Assembly (NCBI GenBank): GCA_964611125.1
Contig: CAZSZO010000016.1
Coordinates: 12,634-76,633 of the forward strand
DNA length: 64,000 bases
Reading direction: 5' to 3'
Origin: JAEUIX01 sp964611125
GTDB taxonomy: Bacteria > Planctomycetota > Phycisphaerae > Phycisphaerales > UBA1924
The notes beneath the pieces were generated by a model. That model made no database searches. It saw nothing but the letters and a program-made list of their open reading frames with translations, and had not been told where the DNA came from. Shown here piece by piece: positions 8,979 through 17,101 of this stretch. The position numbers and the translations under genes were made by a program. Each line of letters begins with the position of its first letter. Positions within the stretch are counted from its first letter, which is position 1.

Positions 8979-9050
8979 GCCGGCGCTAGCCGAGATCTGG
9001 CGGTGGCGGCGGCGGGCTGACAGTCAGCGGGCTGCCTCTATCATCGCCGC

Positions 9051-9923
9051 ATGCTCGAACTCCGCCCCAACTGCGAGCGGTGCAGCGCGGGCCTCCCTCC
9101 CGACGCCGACGCGCGCATCTGCTCGTTTGAATGCACGTTCTGTGCCGCGTGCGCCGAGGGGCCGCTGCGCGGCGTCTGCCCCAACTGCGGTGGCGGGCTC
9201 GAGAAGCGACCTATCCGGCCGCCTGGGAGGCTCGCCGCGAACCCGCCCGCTGCGGCGGGGCCGCCCGCTCCCCCCGTCGCCGCCGCCAACACCCCCGCCC
9301 CCGCCCCCACGTGGATCGCCCCCGTCACCCTCGCGGGCCGCTGGGTGCGGCTGGAGCCCCTGCACCCGGGCCACGCGGCGGACCTCCTCGACGCGGCCGA
9401 TCCCGAGCTGTTCCGGCACACGCCGCAGCAGCCGCCGGAGTGGAGCGTGCGCGGCTTCGAGATGGACATCGCGAGGGTGACCACCCTGCCCAAGGTGGTC
9501 GCGTTCGCGATCGTCCTTCTCGAGTCCGGGCGGGCCGTAGGCCGGACCACGTACATGGACATCCGGGCCGAGGCCCGCGGCGTCGAGATCGGCCGCACAT
9601 GGATCGCGCGGGCCCATCATGGCGGCGTGGTGAACCCCGAGAGCAAGCTGCTGCTGATGCGGCACGCCTTTGAAGGGCTGTCGCCGCCGGCGATCAGGGT
9701 GCAGTTCTGCACCGGCGGGACCAACCTGCACAGCCAGGCGGCGATCGCCAAGCTGGGCGGCGTGCGCGAGGGCGTGCTGCGGCGCCACCGCATGCTCCCG
9801 CCCGCCGACCCAACCAACCCTGCTTCGCCGCGGCTGCCGGGGGACACCGTCTGCTTCAGCATTCTGGCTGATGAATGGCCGAAGGTGAAGCAGCGGCTGG
9901 AGGCGCGGGTGAGACGCGATTGA
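9051..9923 (+). CDS. DUF1272 zinc-ribbon fused to GNAT acetyltransferase
   Basis: A 290-residue fusion. Residues 1-55 are a DUF1272-type cysteine module: CERC, then ICSFECTFCAACAE, then CPNCGGGLEKRP, enough to bind zinc. A Pro/Ala linker (about 58-85) follows. Residues 90-285 are a GNAT domain of the RimJ/RimL-like group: VTLAGRWVRLEPL, EIGRTWIARAHHGGVVNPESK, the acetyl-CoA-binding region LLLMRHAFEGL and NLHSQAAIAKLGGVREG. GNAT enzymes transfer acetyl from acetyl-CoA to amines or protein N-termini; the target here is unknown. A 3' fragment of a paralogue lies at 12821-13108. Confidence 0.82.
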   Translation: MLELRPNCERCSAGLPPDADARICSFECTFCAACAEGPLRGVCPNCGGGLEKRPIRPPGRLAANPPAAAGPPAPPVAAANTPAPAPTWIAPVTLAGRWVRLEPLHPGHAADLLDAADPELFRHTPQQPPEWSVRGFEMDIARVTTLPKVVAFAIVLLESGRAVGRTTYMDIRAEARGVEIGRTWIARAHHGGVVNPESKLLLMRHAFEGLSPPAIRVQFCTGGTNLHSQAAIAKLGGVREGVLRRHRMLPPADPTNPASPRLPGDTVCFSILADEWPKVKQRLEARVRRD

Positions 9924-9944
9924 ACAGGGGCGCCAGCCCGCTCC

Positions 9945-9998
9945 GCAACCCGCAGAGAACCGCCCGATGGAGTCCGACAGATCGTCAGGGTCGATGAA
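9945..9998 (-). pseudogene. Remnant of a GC-dockerin gene tail
   Basis: The minus strand encodes FIDPDDLSDSIGRFSAGC, matching 15 of 18 residues of the C-terminus FIDPDDLSDYIGQFFAGC of the secreted protein at 13251-13682. No stop follows directly after the GC and no dockerin-encoding sequence precedes it, so this is a leftover rather than a gene. It lies 22 bp beyond the GNAT gene's stop codon, in the same convergent position that the intact dockerin gene has relative to the GNAT fragment near 13.1 kb. Confidence 0.65.
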
Positions 9999-10049
9999 GC
10001 GCGTCAGCGGTGAGCGCTCGGCGTCTGAGGCGACGAGGTGGGAGCGATC

Positions 10050-10155
10050 TCTTGCGCGAGGGTGGCTTGGGTCCCGATTGTCGTGTTCACGGATGCACGG
10101 GCTGCCGCCCCTGCAGCCCCGCTCGGAGGCCGGCGGGCTGACGAATGCGATTCAG
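10050..10155. repeat. ~105-bp dispersed repeat, copy A
   Basis: Shares blocks with 12731-12838: CTCTTGCGCGAGGG, GTGTTCACGGATGCA and GGGCTGCCGCCCCTGC, in the same order, spacing and orientation. The last block forms a hairpin in copy B and a near-hairpin here. It ends at the stop codon of the gene at 10152. No transposase or target duplication is visible. Confidence 0.65.
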
Positions 10156-10733
10156 TCGGCTTCGGCTGCGGCCACGAGCGCCTCTGCGGCCCGCTCCGCC
10201 TTGGCTTTGGCGATGAGTTCGCGTCGCCGCTTGGCCGATTTGAACTCGCCCTTGTTGAGGCTCTCCATGCAGTACTCGCAGGTGCAAGACCACGGGCGCC
10301 TGCCGTTGCTGTCGGGGAAATAGCGCCAGCCGACAATCTGCTGGGCTTCGCGGATGGCGTGGAGGGCTTTGGCTGGGACGTCAGAGGAGATAACGATCTG
10401 CCAGCCGCGGGGGTCGGGGGCGTGCATGATCAGGCCGGCGGCGTGGCCGAGGGGGACGCGCCGGTGCTCCTTGTTGTAGCGGCCGACCCACACCATGGCG
10501 TCGGTGCGAAGGCGGAAATAGGCGGCGCTGATGGTGCGGATGCCGCGGCGCTTGAGTTCGCGGAGCCACTGGTGGCTGGCGTAGAAGTTGGGCAGGACCG
10601 GCATGGCGAAGACGGCGCGATCGAGTTCGACCTCGCCTGAGGGGGCGTAAACGGTGAAGGGCTGGCCACGGAGGCCCGAGCGGGCGACGGCGCGGGCGTT
10701 CTTGGCGTCGAGGAGGTGGACGAGCATGGGCAT
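10152..10733 (-). CDS. Conserved hypothetical protein, possibly ADP-ribosyltransferase-like at the N-terminus
   Basis: A 193-residue soluble protein. The start MLVHLLDAKNARAVARSGLRG has the pattern (xxHxT..N...I...G(I/L)) common at the start of ADP-ribosyltransferase-like folds. The middle, FAMPVLPNFYASHQWLRELK, followed by an AYFRLRTDAMVWVGRYN strand segment, is distinctive. Near the end are GWRYFPDSNGRRPW and a cysteine cluster CTCEYC, followed by a basic helical tail. I believe similar uncharacterised proteins exist in many bacteria, but assign no activity. It is 40 bp downstream of the ATP-grasp gene on the same strand, so they may be co-transcribed. Confidence 0.6.
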   Translation of the reverse strand: MPMLVHLLDAKNARAVARSGLRGQPFTVYAPSGEVELDRAVFAMPVLPNFYASHQWLRELKRRGIRTISAAYFRLRTDAMVWVGRYNKEHRRVPLGHAAGLIMHAPDPRGWQIVISSDVPAKALHAIREAQQIVGWRYFPDSNGRRPWSCTCEYCMESLNKGEFKSAKRRRELIAKAKAERAAEALVAAAEAD

Positions 10734-10773
10734 GGTGGAAGCTAAGGTCGCGGGCGGGAACGGCTGGCCGGGC

Positions 10774-11670
10774 TCAACGTGTCATCAAAGCCAAATAGAA
10801 GGCGCTCGGCGCCATGCGATCGGGCAGGCCGGAGACCTGTCCATCGCCAACTTCCATCACGATCCACGCGCCGTCATCGCGCTGGGCCAGGTCCATCGCG
10901 AAGAACTCGCAATCGATCTCGGCGGTGAGGTGGGCGAAGGCGGCGGGGTCGGGGGCCGCTTCGCCGGGGGTGTCCCAGTAGGGTGACAAGATGAGGGGCG
11001 TTTTGCCTCGCCAGAAGACGCGCCACTCGTTGGAGAGGGGCATGCCGCTCTGGGGGTGGGCGCCGCAGGGTTTGAGGCGGACGAATTCGCGGAAGACCAG
11101 GCCGCCGGCGAAATCGGCGCCGCGGAGCTCGGCAAAGCGGTCTACGACGCGTTGCACGTGGTCGAGATCGGCGACGTCGGGGATGAAGCAAGCCTCGAGC
11201 CAGGCGTGTTTTTCGGACTTGACGTAGTCCTTGATGATCGCGGGGCCCGACCAGCCTCTGAGGATCGAGGCGATCTCGGCGCGCTGGAAGGGCGGGGCAT
11301 GCGGGAGCCAGCAGGAATTGGGCGTGTGGCCGGCGAGCGCGTCAAACCAGCCGGGGAGGTGGTGGGCGTGGGCGTAGTGGGCGGGGGTGTTGATGAGCAC
11401 GACGCCGCGCGAAGCGAGGGCGGCGTGGAGCGCGGCGTACTGCGCGACCGAGAGCATCCAGCCGCGGTAGATGGCGGGGGTTGGCGAGTCGCGGAGCGGG
11501 ATTCGCTGGACGGCTTTGGCCAGCTTGCCGGCGACCACGGCGTCGTGATCGATGAGGGCGCTGGGCAGCCCCGCGGAGCTGGCCGCGGCGGCCTCGTCGG
11601 CCCAGCATTCGTCGAGGCGGTCGGGCCGACCGGGGGAGCAGCAGAGGATGAGCAAGGATGGAGGGGTCAT
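10774..11670 (-). CDS. ATP-grasp domain protein (DUF4343-like)
   Basis: A 298-residue protein whose C-terminal two thirds carry ATP-grasp features: the ATP-binding lysine strand AIIKDYVKSEKH, LVFREFVRLKPCG, and the metal-binding end VMEVGDGQVSGLPD. ATP-grasp enzymes join a carboxylate to an amine or thiol through an acyl phosphate. This group is uncharacterised; members often occur in small peptide-modification or amide-ligase contexts. The N-terminus LLILCCSPGRPDRLDECW looks like a Rossmann-type pre-ATP-grasp region. The neighbour downstream on the same strand is the conserved hypothetical at 10152. Confidence 0.7.
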   Translation of the reverse strand: MTPPSLLILCCSPGRPDRLDECWADEAAAASSAGLPSALIDHDAVVAGKLAKAVQRIPLRDSPTPAIYRGWMLSVAQYAALHAALASRGVVLINTPAHYAHAHHLPGWFDALAGHTPNSCWLPHAPPFQRAEIASILRGWSGPAIIKDYVKSEKHAWLEACFIPDVADLDHVQRVVDRFAELRGADFAGGLVFREFVRLKPCGAHPQSGMPLSNEWRVFWRGKTPLILSPYWDTPGEAAPDPAAFAHLTAEIDCEFFAMDLAQRDDGAWIVMEVGDGQVSGLPDRMAPSAFYLALMTR

Positions 11671-11782
11671 GTGTGGAGAGCAAGATTAGGGGTTGAGGCT
11701 CGGTGAGCAGGAGGGGTGGGATATGGCGCCGGCTCCCGCCGCCTGCCGGCGGCGGCTCTGTAGGAGTTGTTATGCTCCGGCC

Positions 11783-12643
11783 ATGGCGCGAGTGCATGGC
11801 GTATTTGATGTGGCCCGGTGGGTTCGGGAGTTTCCGCTGCCGCCGGGGGCGAGCATCGACGCGATCCGGCGGATTATCCCGACGAAGTACTGCTCGCCTG
11901 AGGAGGTCGCGGGAATCGAGCAGGCGCGGGCCAGGTTCGGCGGCGCCGCGGCCATGGGCGAGGGTCTACCGACCGACGTGTGCGTGTGGGGGCTTGGGGA
12001 GCCGGGCAACCGCGCGGCGACAAAGGTCGGGGGCGTGCCGTATCGGCCGGCGGGGGCGGCGTGGCCCAAGCGGAAGGACGGGGCGCCGATGGGGTTGCTC
12101 GCGCAGTTCTGCTTTGCGGACTCGCGCGACATTGTGAAGGCGCCTGACGATGTGCTGCTCATCTTCGCACCGGGGGACTATCTGGTGGATTGGGATGATG
12201 ATGAGCAGGAGAGTCTGGTGTTCGAGTGGCGGCCGCTCGGGCTGACGGATCTGGTGCGGCCGGAGGATGTGCCTGCGTCGGCGTGCATGCCGCGGCCGGT
12301 GTACGCGGAGCTGCATCGGACCACGGATCGCCCGGATCCGCCGGAGGGGCATCTGGCGTTTGAGTTGTACAAGGCCAAGCCGTTGTTCATTTACACTGGG
12401 AGCAAGATCGGCGGGTTTCCGGACTGGGAGCAGGCGCCGGCGGAATTGCCGGGGCGGCTCTTATGCACGCTGGGGTCGATCAACCCCCACGGCGAGCGGT
12501 TTCCGCTGGTGAATGTTCCGGATCCGCCATGGGAGGCGTATTTCGTGTCCGATCCGCCGTGGCTGATGATGGCGGACATGGGGATGCTGCATCTGTTCGT
12601 GGATGACGACGGGGATATTCACTGGACGGTGCAGGGCGGATGA
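11783..12643 (+). CDS. DUF1963 (YwqG-like) protein
   Basis: A 286-residue soluble protein with the DUF1963 layout: VGGVPYRPAGAAWPKRKDG, then LLAQFCFADSRDI, a strongly acidic stretch DWDDDEQESLVFEW, and near the end IGGFPDWEQAPAELPG with a final MADMGMLHLFVDDDGDIHW. These features (xGGxP..W and an acidic display strand) are typical of YwqG relatives, whose role is unknown. The start was set at the ATG at 11783 (MARVHG), since the upstream frame is an Arg/Cys-rich shadow. Confidence 0.75.
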   Translation: MARVHGVFDVARWVREFPLPPGASIDAIRRIIPTKYCSPEEVAGIEQARARFGGAAAMGEGLPTDVCVWGLGEPGNRAATKVGGVPYRPAGAAWPKRKDGAPMGLLAQFCFADSRDIVKAPDDVLLIFAPGDYLVDWDDDEQESLVFEWRPLGLTDLVRPEDVPASACMPRPVYAELHRTTDRPDPPEGHLAFELYKAKPLFIYTGSKIGGFPDWEQAPAELPGRLLCTLGSINPHGERFPLVNVPDPPWEAYFVSDPPWLMMADMGMLHLFVDDDGDIHWTVQGG

Positions 12644-12730
12644 GGCGACGGGGCGAACGCGGGGGCGGGGTGTTGGTGTGAGCGGCGATAGGCGATAGGC
12701 GATCGTCGTCGGCGACGGAGAGATCGGAGA

Positions 12731-12838
12731 GCCTCTTGCGCGAGGGCGACCCGGATCTCCAATGACGTGTTCACGGATGCAGGGGCTGCCGCCCCTGCGA
12801 CCCCGCTGGGAGACTGATGAGTTGCCGAATGGCTGCTG
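12731..12838. repeat. ~105-bp dispersed repeat, copy B
   Basis: Second copy of the segment at 10050-10155. The block CAGGGGCTGCCGCCCCTG is a perfect 7-bp-stem hairpin (CAGGGGC, loop TGCC, GCCCCTG). It is immediately followed by the GNAT 3' fragment. A short tandem GCGATAG run lies just upstream, near 12686. Confidence 0.65.
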
Positions 12839-13108
12839 ATGATCGGGCATGCGTTCGAGGGGCTGAGCCCGATGGCGATCCGCGTGCAGCTTTTCACGGC
12901 AGGGACGAATCTGCGCAGCCAGACGGCGATCGCGAAGCTCGGCGCCGTGAGAGAGGGGACGCTGCGGCATTACCGGATCATCCAGGTGTCTGATCCGGCG
13001 GAGCCAGCGCGGATCGCCGACACGGTGTGTTTCGGCATTCTGGCCGAGGAGTGGCCGAGCGTGAAGCAGCGGCTGGAGGCGCGGGTGATAAGCCTTGGCA
13101 AGGCGTAA
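12821..13108 (+). pseudogene. 3' fragment of a GNAT acetyltransferase gene
   Basis: The frame after the stop at 12818-12820 reads WLLMIGHAFEGLSPMAIRVQ... and aligns without gaps to the last ~90 residues of the GNAT domain at 9051-9923 until a short indel near the end, including SQTAIAKLGAVREGTLR and the shared C-terminus EEWPSVKQRLEARV. The first ~200 residues, including the zinc ribbon, are missing; the repeat at 12731-12838 takes their place. A 90-residue product could still be translated from the ATG at 12839, but it would lack half the fold. Confidence 0.8.
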
Positions 13109-13250
13109 GCGAAGGCCGAGCGACGCCGGCAGGCGTCTGGATGTGCTCGGACGCTGGGAGGTTTTGCACCTCAGCTCCGCCACAGGCAAGCCCAGGGCGC
13201 CTTGCCTGTGCCACCCTGAAGAGCTGCTTGGCGGTCAGGCAGTTCCCTCG

Positions 13251-13682
13251 TTAGCAGCCTGCGAAGAACTGCCCGATGTAGTCGGACAGATCATCGGGGT
13301 CGATGAAGCCGTCGGCGTTGATGTCACCCTGATCGCACGGGGGCAAGTTGAAGAAGCAGGCGATGTAGTCGGAGAGGTCGTCGGGGTCGAGGACGCCGTC
13401 GCCGTTGAAGTCGGCGGGGCAGGGGGGACTCTGGCGGCGGGCGGGGAGGAACCCGCCGCGGAGGGTGAAGGCGCCGCCGGAGAGGGTGCTGGCGTCGGGT
13501 TGGGCGATGGCGGAGGCGAGGGTGAGGGGGGTGGGGGGGGTCGAGGCGGTTCGGCCGCCGCCGGCGTCAACGGTGGACCAGCGGACGGTGAGCTGAGCCG
13601 ACGCGGGCGCCGCGAGAGTGAGCGGGAGGGCGAGTGCGGACGAGGCGACGAGGAGGCGGAGGCCGGTTCGAGAGGGAGGCAT
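13251..13682 (-). CDS. Small secreted protein with GC-type dockerin
   Basis: A 143-residue exported protein. Residues 1-29 form a signal peptide (Arg/Leu-rich, ending APASAQ). Residues 30-80 carry a planctomycete secreted-protein motif (STVDAGGG... IAQPDASTLSGGAFTLRGGF). The C-terminal 55 residues are two calcium-binding dockerin repeats, CPADFNGDGVLDPDDLSDYI and INADGFIDPDDLSDYIGQFF, ending in AGC. The near-terminal Gly-Cys marks the GC-type dockerin, probably a surface-sorting or anchoring tag. It is last in a row of three minus-strand secreted-protein genes. Confidence 0.85.
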   Translation of the reverse strand: MPPSRTGLRLLVASSALALPLTLAAPASAQLTVRWSTVDAGGGRTASTPPTPLTLASAIAQPDASTLSGGAFTLRGGFLPARRQSPPCPADFNGDGVLDPDDLSDYIACFFNLPPCDQGDINADGFIDPDDLSDYIGQFFAGC

Positions 13683-13786
13683 GGTGGTGCTCCGGGGGTT
13701 GGTGTGGCGGTGGAAGGTGAGGCCGCGACGCGGCGACGCGGCCGAGGGGTCATGGGGCCACGGGGCGTTGAATCGCGACGCGCCAA

Positions 13787-15463
13787 TCAGGGGTTGGTTC
13801 CGATGATGACGTTGCCGCCCGACGAGCGGATGGTGGTGGCCCGGTTGAGAAGGACGTTCTCGGGGTAGGACCCGGCCTCGATGACGATCTGGGCGCAGGG
13901 TCCTGGCAGGACGATCGCGTTGGCGAAGGTCAGGTTGAGGGCCAGCGAGGGGACGCGGATGGTCGGGGCCGGGGCGTTCCCGAGGAACGAGACCGAGCTG
14001 ATCTTGTTGTTTGGGTTTCCCGAGCCGGAGGTCCAGGAGACGTTTCCAAGATCAGCGATGAACGCGGTCGTGCCAGTGCCGACGAGGTCGAGGTAGCTGC
14101 CGCCGAAGGAGTCGTTCTGCCACAGGCGTGCGGTGACGCCGACGGGGAGGAGCCAGCTGACCGAGCTGGCCTGGTCGGTGAAGCCGACGGGGATGGGGCC
14201 GCCGTCGAGGAGGTTGAAGTCCTGGTAATCGTCGAGGGCGCGGTCGACGGCGTCGATGGTGAAGCCGCGGTCGTCGCTCTCCCAGCCGGTGGGATCGGCG
14301 TAGAGGCGGACCCAGGCGTCGCAGGGGGTGCGGGGCGTGGCGTTGCGGTTGCCGTAGTAGTTGCGGAACTCACTCATGCCGGTGGAGCTGCTGGGCCCGT
14401 CGTTGTCGTGGGTGGTGGAGTAGAGCAGCAGCTCCCCGGCGGGGCTGACGTAGTAGCCGGCGGCGGCGTTGAAGTTGCCGTTGGACCCGGAGCTGTTGGA
14501 GGAGCAATGGAAGTGGCGGGTGGAGAGCTTGGAGAAGCTGGGGGTCGTGCCGCTGAAGGAGACGCGGTAGAGCTCGCCGAGGTCGAGCCCATTGATGATG
14601 GGGGCGGTCGACGCCGTGTTGTAGGTGCAGGCCAGGAAGAGCTGACCGTCCGCCTGGGTGATGAAGTTGATGGTCTGGTAGCAGTAGCCGATGCCGAGGG
14701 CGCCGCTGATCGGCCAGCCGCTGATGCTGGAGCCGGAGATGGAGCCGCTGGGCGTGGCGGGGAGGGAGTCCAGCGTGGTTCCGCTGGAGAGGAAGTACTC
14801 GAGCTGGCTGTTGTCTCCCCAAGTGGCGAGCAGGAAGTAGCGACCGTCGGGGAGGCGGGTGAAGCCGACGACGCCGAAGTTATGAATGGTGTTCGTGATC
14901 GAGAATGGCAGGCGCACCGGGTTCAGCGGCTGGCTGACGTCAAAGAACACGATCTCGCCCTGGGGATTGGTCCCGACCGGGTCCTCAAGCGGCACCGCGA
15001 GGATGTCGCCGCTGATCTGCGTGCCGCCGGCGTGCTGGTGCGTAGGGAAGGGGATGTTCAGCACGATCGCGTCGCCGGAGAGCGGCGCGGTGTCCTGGGT
15101 CTCGGCGTTCTTCTTGAGGCGGTTGGAGCGGAGGCGCTCGCCGGTGAGGGTGTCGCGCGAGGCCATCTTGACCACGGCGAGATTCGTCAGGTTGTCCGAC
15201 TGGTCGTTGCCCGAACGGGTGAGGTAGAAAACGCCCACGTTGGGGTTGGTGTGGCGCTGGAGGCCCTGCCAGTGGTCCGAGACCGTCGGATCCGGCGCTG
15301 AGCCCAGGTAGAAGCCCATCCAGTCGCCGAACTTCTCGAGCCGGTTGAACTGGGTGAGGACATTGGGAACGCGCGGCGGCGTGCCGTCGGGCTGGGCGAT
15401 GGCCGGGGCGGCCAGGCCCGCCGCCAGAAGGAGAGGGAGCAGTTTGTGGGAGGTGGTTCGCAT
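13787..15463 (-). CDS. Secreted protein with beta/gamma-crystallin-like segment
   Basis: 558 residues. Residues 1-23 are a signal peptide (LLPLLLAAGLAAPAIA). The body has repeated short blade-like strands (GEIVFFDVSQPLN, FTRLPDGRYFLLATWGD) suggesting a propeller or beta-sandwich. Near residues 445-500, ARLWQNDSFGGSYLDLVG and NPNNKISSVSFLG match the beta/gamma-crystallin pattern. The last 40 residues (VIEAGSYPENVLLNRATTIRS) look like one coil of a right-handed beta-helix. There is no dockerin, unlike the next gene. The substrate or role is unknown. Confidence 0.75.
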   Translation of the reverse strand: MRTTSHKLLPLLLAAGLAAPAIAQPDGTPPRVPNVLTQFNRLEKFGDWMGFYLGSAPDPTVSDHWQGLQRHTNPNVGVFYLTRSGNDQSDNLTNLAVVKMASRDTLTGERLRSNRLKKNAETQDTAPLSGDAIVLNIPFPTHQHAGGTQISGDILAVPLEDPVGTNPQGEIVFFDVSQPLNPVRLPFSITNTIHNFGVVGFTRLPDGRYFLLATWGDNSQLEYFLSSGTTLDSLPATPSGSISGSSISGWPISGALGIGYCYQTINFITQADGQLFLACTYNTASTAPIINGLDLGELYRVSFSGTTPSFSKLSTRHFHCSSNSSGSNGNFNAAAGYYVSPAGELLLYSTTHDNDGPSSSTGMSEFRNYYGNRNATPRTPCDAWVRLYADPTGWESDDRGFTIDAVDRALDDYQDFNLLDGGPIPVGFTDQASSVSWLLPVGVTARLWQNDSFGGSYLDLVGTGTTAFIADLGNVSWTSGSGNPNNKISSVSFLGNAPAPTIRVPSLALNLTFANAIVLPGPCAQIVIEAGSYPENVLLNRATTIRSSGGNVIIGTNP

Positions 15464-15544
15464 GGGTGTGATCCTGCGGAGGGGTCGAGAGATGAGATCG
15501 AACCGAACGACAAGGCATGAAGCTCTGGCGCGGGCGGCGCCGGG

Positions 15545-16831
15545 TTACTGCAGCGTCACGAGCACGAGCACCATGCCCTTGCCCTTTTCGAGCGACGACA
15601 TGGCCTTGCCCAGCACGCAGCCGCTGGCCTTGGTCGGGTCGGCCTTCATGGCGTGGCCGGGGGTGCTCGACGTGGTGAGCTGGTCGCCGGCGACGATCGG
15701 GCCTGCGGCGTCGGCGTCGACCAGGCACCAGACGCGCCCGAGCTTGGCGACGGGCAGCTCGCCATCGGCGGCGGTGCCGGGCTGGGTGAGCGTGAGGCCC
15801 GGGGCCACGCCGTTGGCGCCGCTGATGATGCCGGCGACCTTGCGGTCGTAGGCTGAATCGGCGACGCGCAGCTTGCCCAGCCGATCGGGATCGATGGAGA
15901 CGACCATGCCCGCCGTGGGGGCGATTTCGCCCGCGGGGGCGACGTCGTAGGGCTCGGCGACGTCGGAGCCGCCGGTGATCTGCAGCACAGGGACGGAGAC
16001 AATGCTCTGCCCGCCGACGCCGTTGTGGATGAAGCTGAACGCGCCGTTGCTGAGCACGCCCATGCTCCAGACCGAGCCGGTGACGGAGTTCTTGACCACA
16101 TAGGCGGCCGAGCCGGGGAAGGAGCCGGAGCTCTGGCCGGTGATGGAGACGGCGCGGCTGAAGCCGGAGGGGTTCTGAGAGGCCGAGTCGCCGAAGGCCA
16201 CGTTGCCGGAGTTGGCCTCGAAGACGTGCGAGGAGGCGGGGGTGTTGGGGGCGAAGATCCGCAGGTTACCGTCGGGGATGGCGAAGGCCCAGCGGTCGGA
16301 GCCCGCGGCGTTGGTGAAGCCCAGAGCGCGTGCATCGCCGCCGGAGGGCGACAGGTTCAGGGAAGACAAGAGGGGCGCGATGGAGGTGAGCGGACCCATG
16401 GCGACGCGGTTGTTCGCATCGACGCGGATGCCGCGGGTGTTGAGGGCGAAGGGCGAGGCGCCGAGGCGCTGGCGGGGCGTGAGGCGGGTGAAGGCGCCGA
16501 CGCCGGAGGGCGATTGCACTTCGATATCGATGAAGAGCTGGCTGGCGTCGGCGTAGGTGGAGAGGGGCAGGTCGATATCGATGTTGAACAGGCCGCGATC
16601 GGCCTGCACGTTGTTCACGGTGCGGGTCTGAATCGCGGTCCCGCCGACGGAGCTTGAGAAAAGCGAGTACCGCACTGCGATCGGACCGGTGACGGCCGTC
16701 CCGCTGTTCTCAAGCACGCCCTGATAGGTGAAGGCGTTGGTCGTCGAGAACTGGGCCCTCGCTCCGCCGGCGATGAGGGCGACGGGGGCGAGCGCGGCGG
16801 CGAGCACGAGCGTAGAGATAGCGGTCCGCAT
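15545..16831 (-). CDS. Secreted protein, tail-fibre/autoproteolytic-domain-like
   Basis: 428 residues, starting at 16831 with an AAGGAGA ribosome site 7 nt upstream. Residues 1-27 are a signal peptide. The N-terminal FTYQGVLENSGTAVTGPIAVRYSLFSS is a common opening of planctomycete exported proteins. The C-terminal ~110 residues (GGSDVAEPYDVA, VVSIDPDRLGKLRVADSAYDRKVAGIISGANG, IVAGDQLTTSSTPGHAMK) resemble the C-terminal chaperone/autoprotease modules of tail-spike proteins. It is the first gene of a three-gene minus-strand run and is divergent from the ECF sigma factor. Confidence 0.75.
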   Translation of the reverse strand: MRTAISTLVLAAALAPVALIAGGARAQFSTTNAFTYQGVLENSGTAVTGPIAVRYSLFSSSVGGTAIQTRTVNNVQADRGLFNIDIDLPLSTYADASQLFIDIEVQSPSGVGAFTRLTPRQRLGASPFALNTRGIRVDANNRVAMGPLTSIAPLLSSLNLSPSGGDARALGFTNAAGSDRWAFAIPDGNLRIFAPNTPASSHVFEANSGNVAFGDSASQNPSGFSRAVSITGQSSGSFPGSAAYVVKNSVTGSVWSMGVLSNGAFSFIHNGVGGQSIVSVPVLQITGGSDVAEPYDVAPAGEIAPTAGMVVSIDPDRLGKLRVADSAYDRKVAGIISGANGVAPGLTLTQPGTAADGELPVAKLGRVWCLVDADAAGPIVAGDQLTTSSTPGHAMKADPTKASGCVLGKAMSSLEKGKGMVLVLVTLQ

Positions 16832-17101
16832 GGGGTGTCTCCTTGAACGGGTGAGAGGGCTGATCGATTCGTGAAACGGCTCTGGCGGCCGTCGTCGCAC
16901 GGCATGCGACAGGGGCGAACGCCGAGCGCCAGGAATTCCGCATTCGCCCGCGAAGAGGCGCCCGGGCGGGGCCGCTCTCTCGCCCTCATGTCCCCCGCCC
17001 CCAACCCCGATCCCCACCGCCATCCCCACTCCGATCCCCATCCCCCCGGCCTCATTGACCCTGGCTCGATCCCGGTCCACAATCCCAAGGTCGGAACGCC
17101 T

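Noticed and set aside
9016..9028. Hairpin GCTGACAGTCAGC between the YtpQ-like and GNAT genes
   Set aside because: The stem is short and there is no T-run, too weak to call a terminator.
10038..10640. A 200-residue + strand frame overlapping the gene at 10152
   Set aside because: It is made of the dispersed repeat and the antisense of a conserved minus-strand gene.
13109..13250. Possible RNA gene between the GNAT fragment and the dockerin gene
   Set aside because: It contains short hairpins (such as CAGGCAAGC...GCCTTGCCTG) but no promoter or T-run; it could be a bidirectional terminator of low quality.
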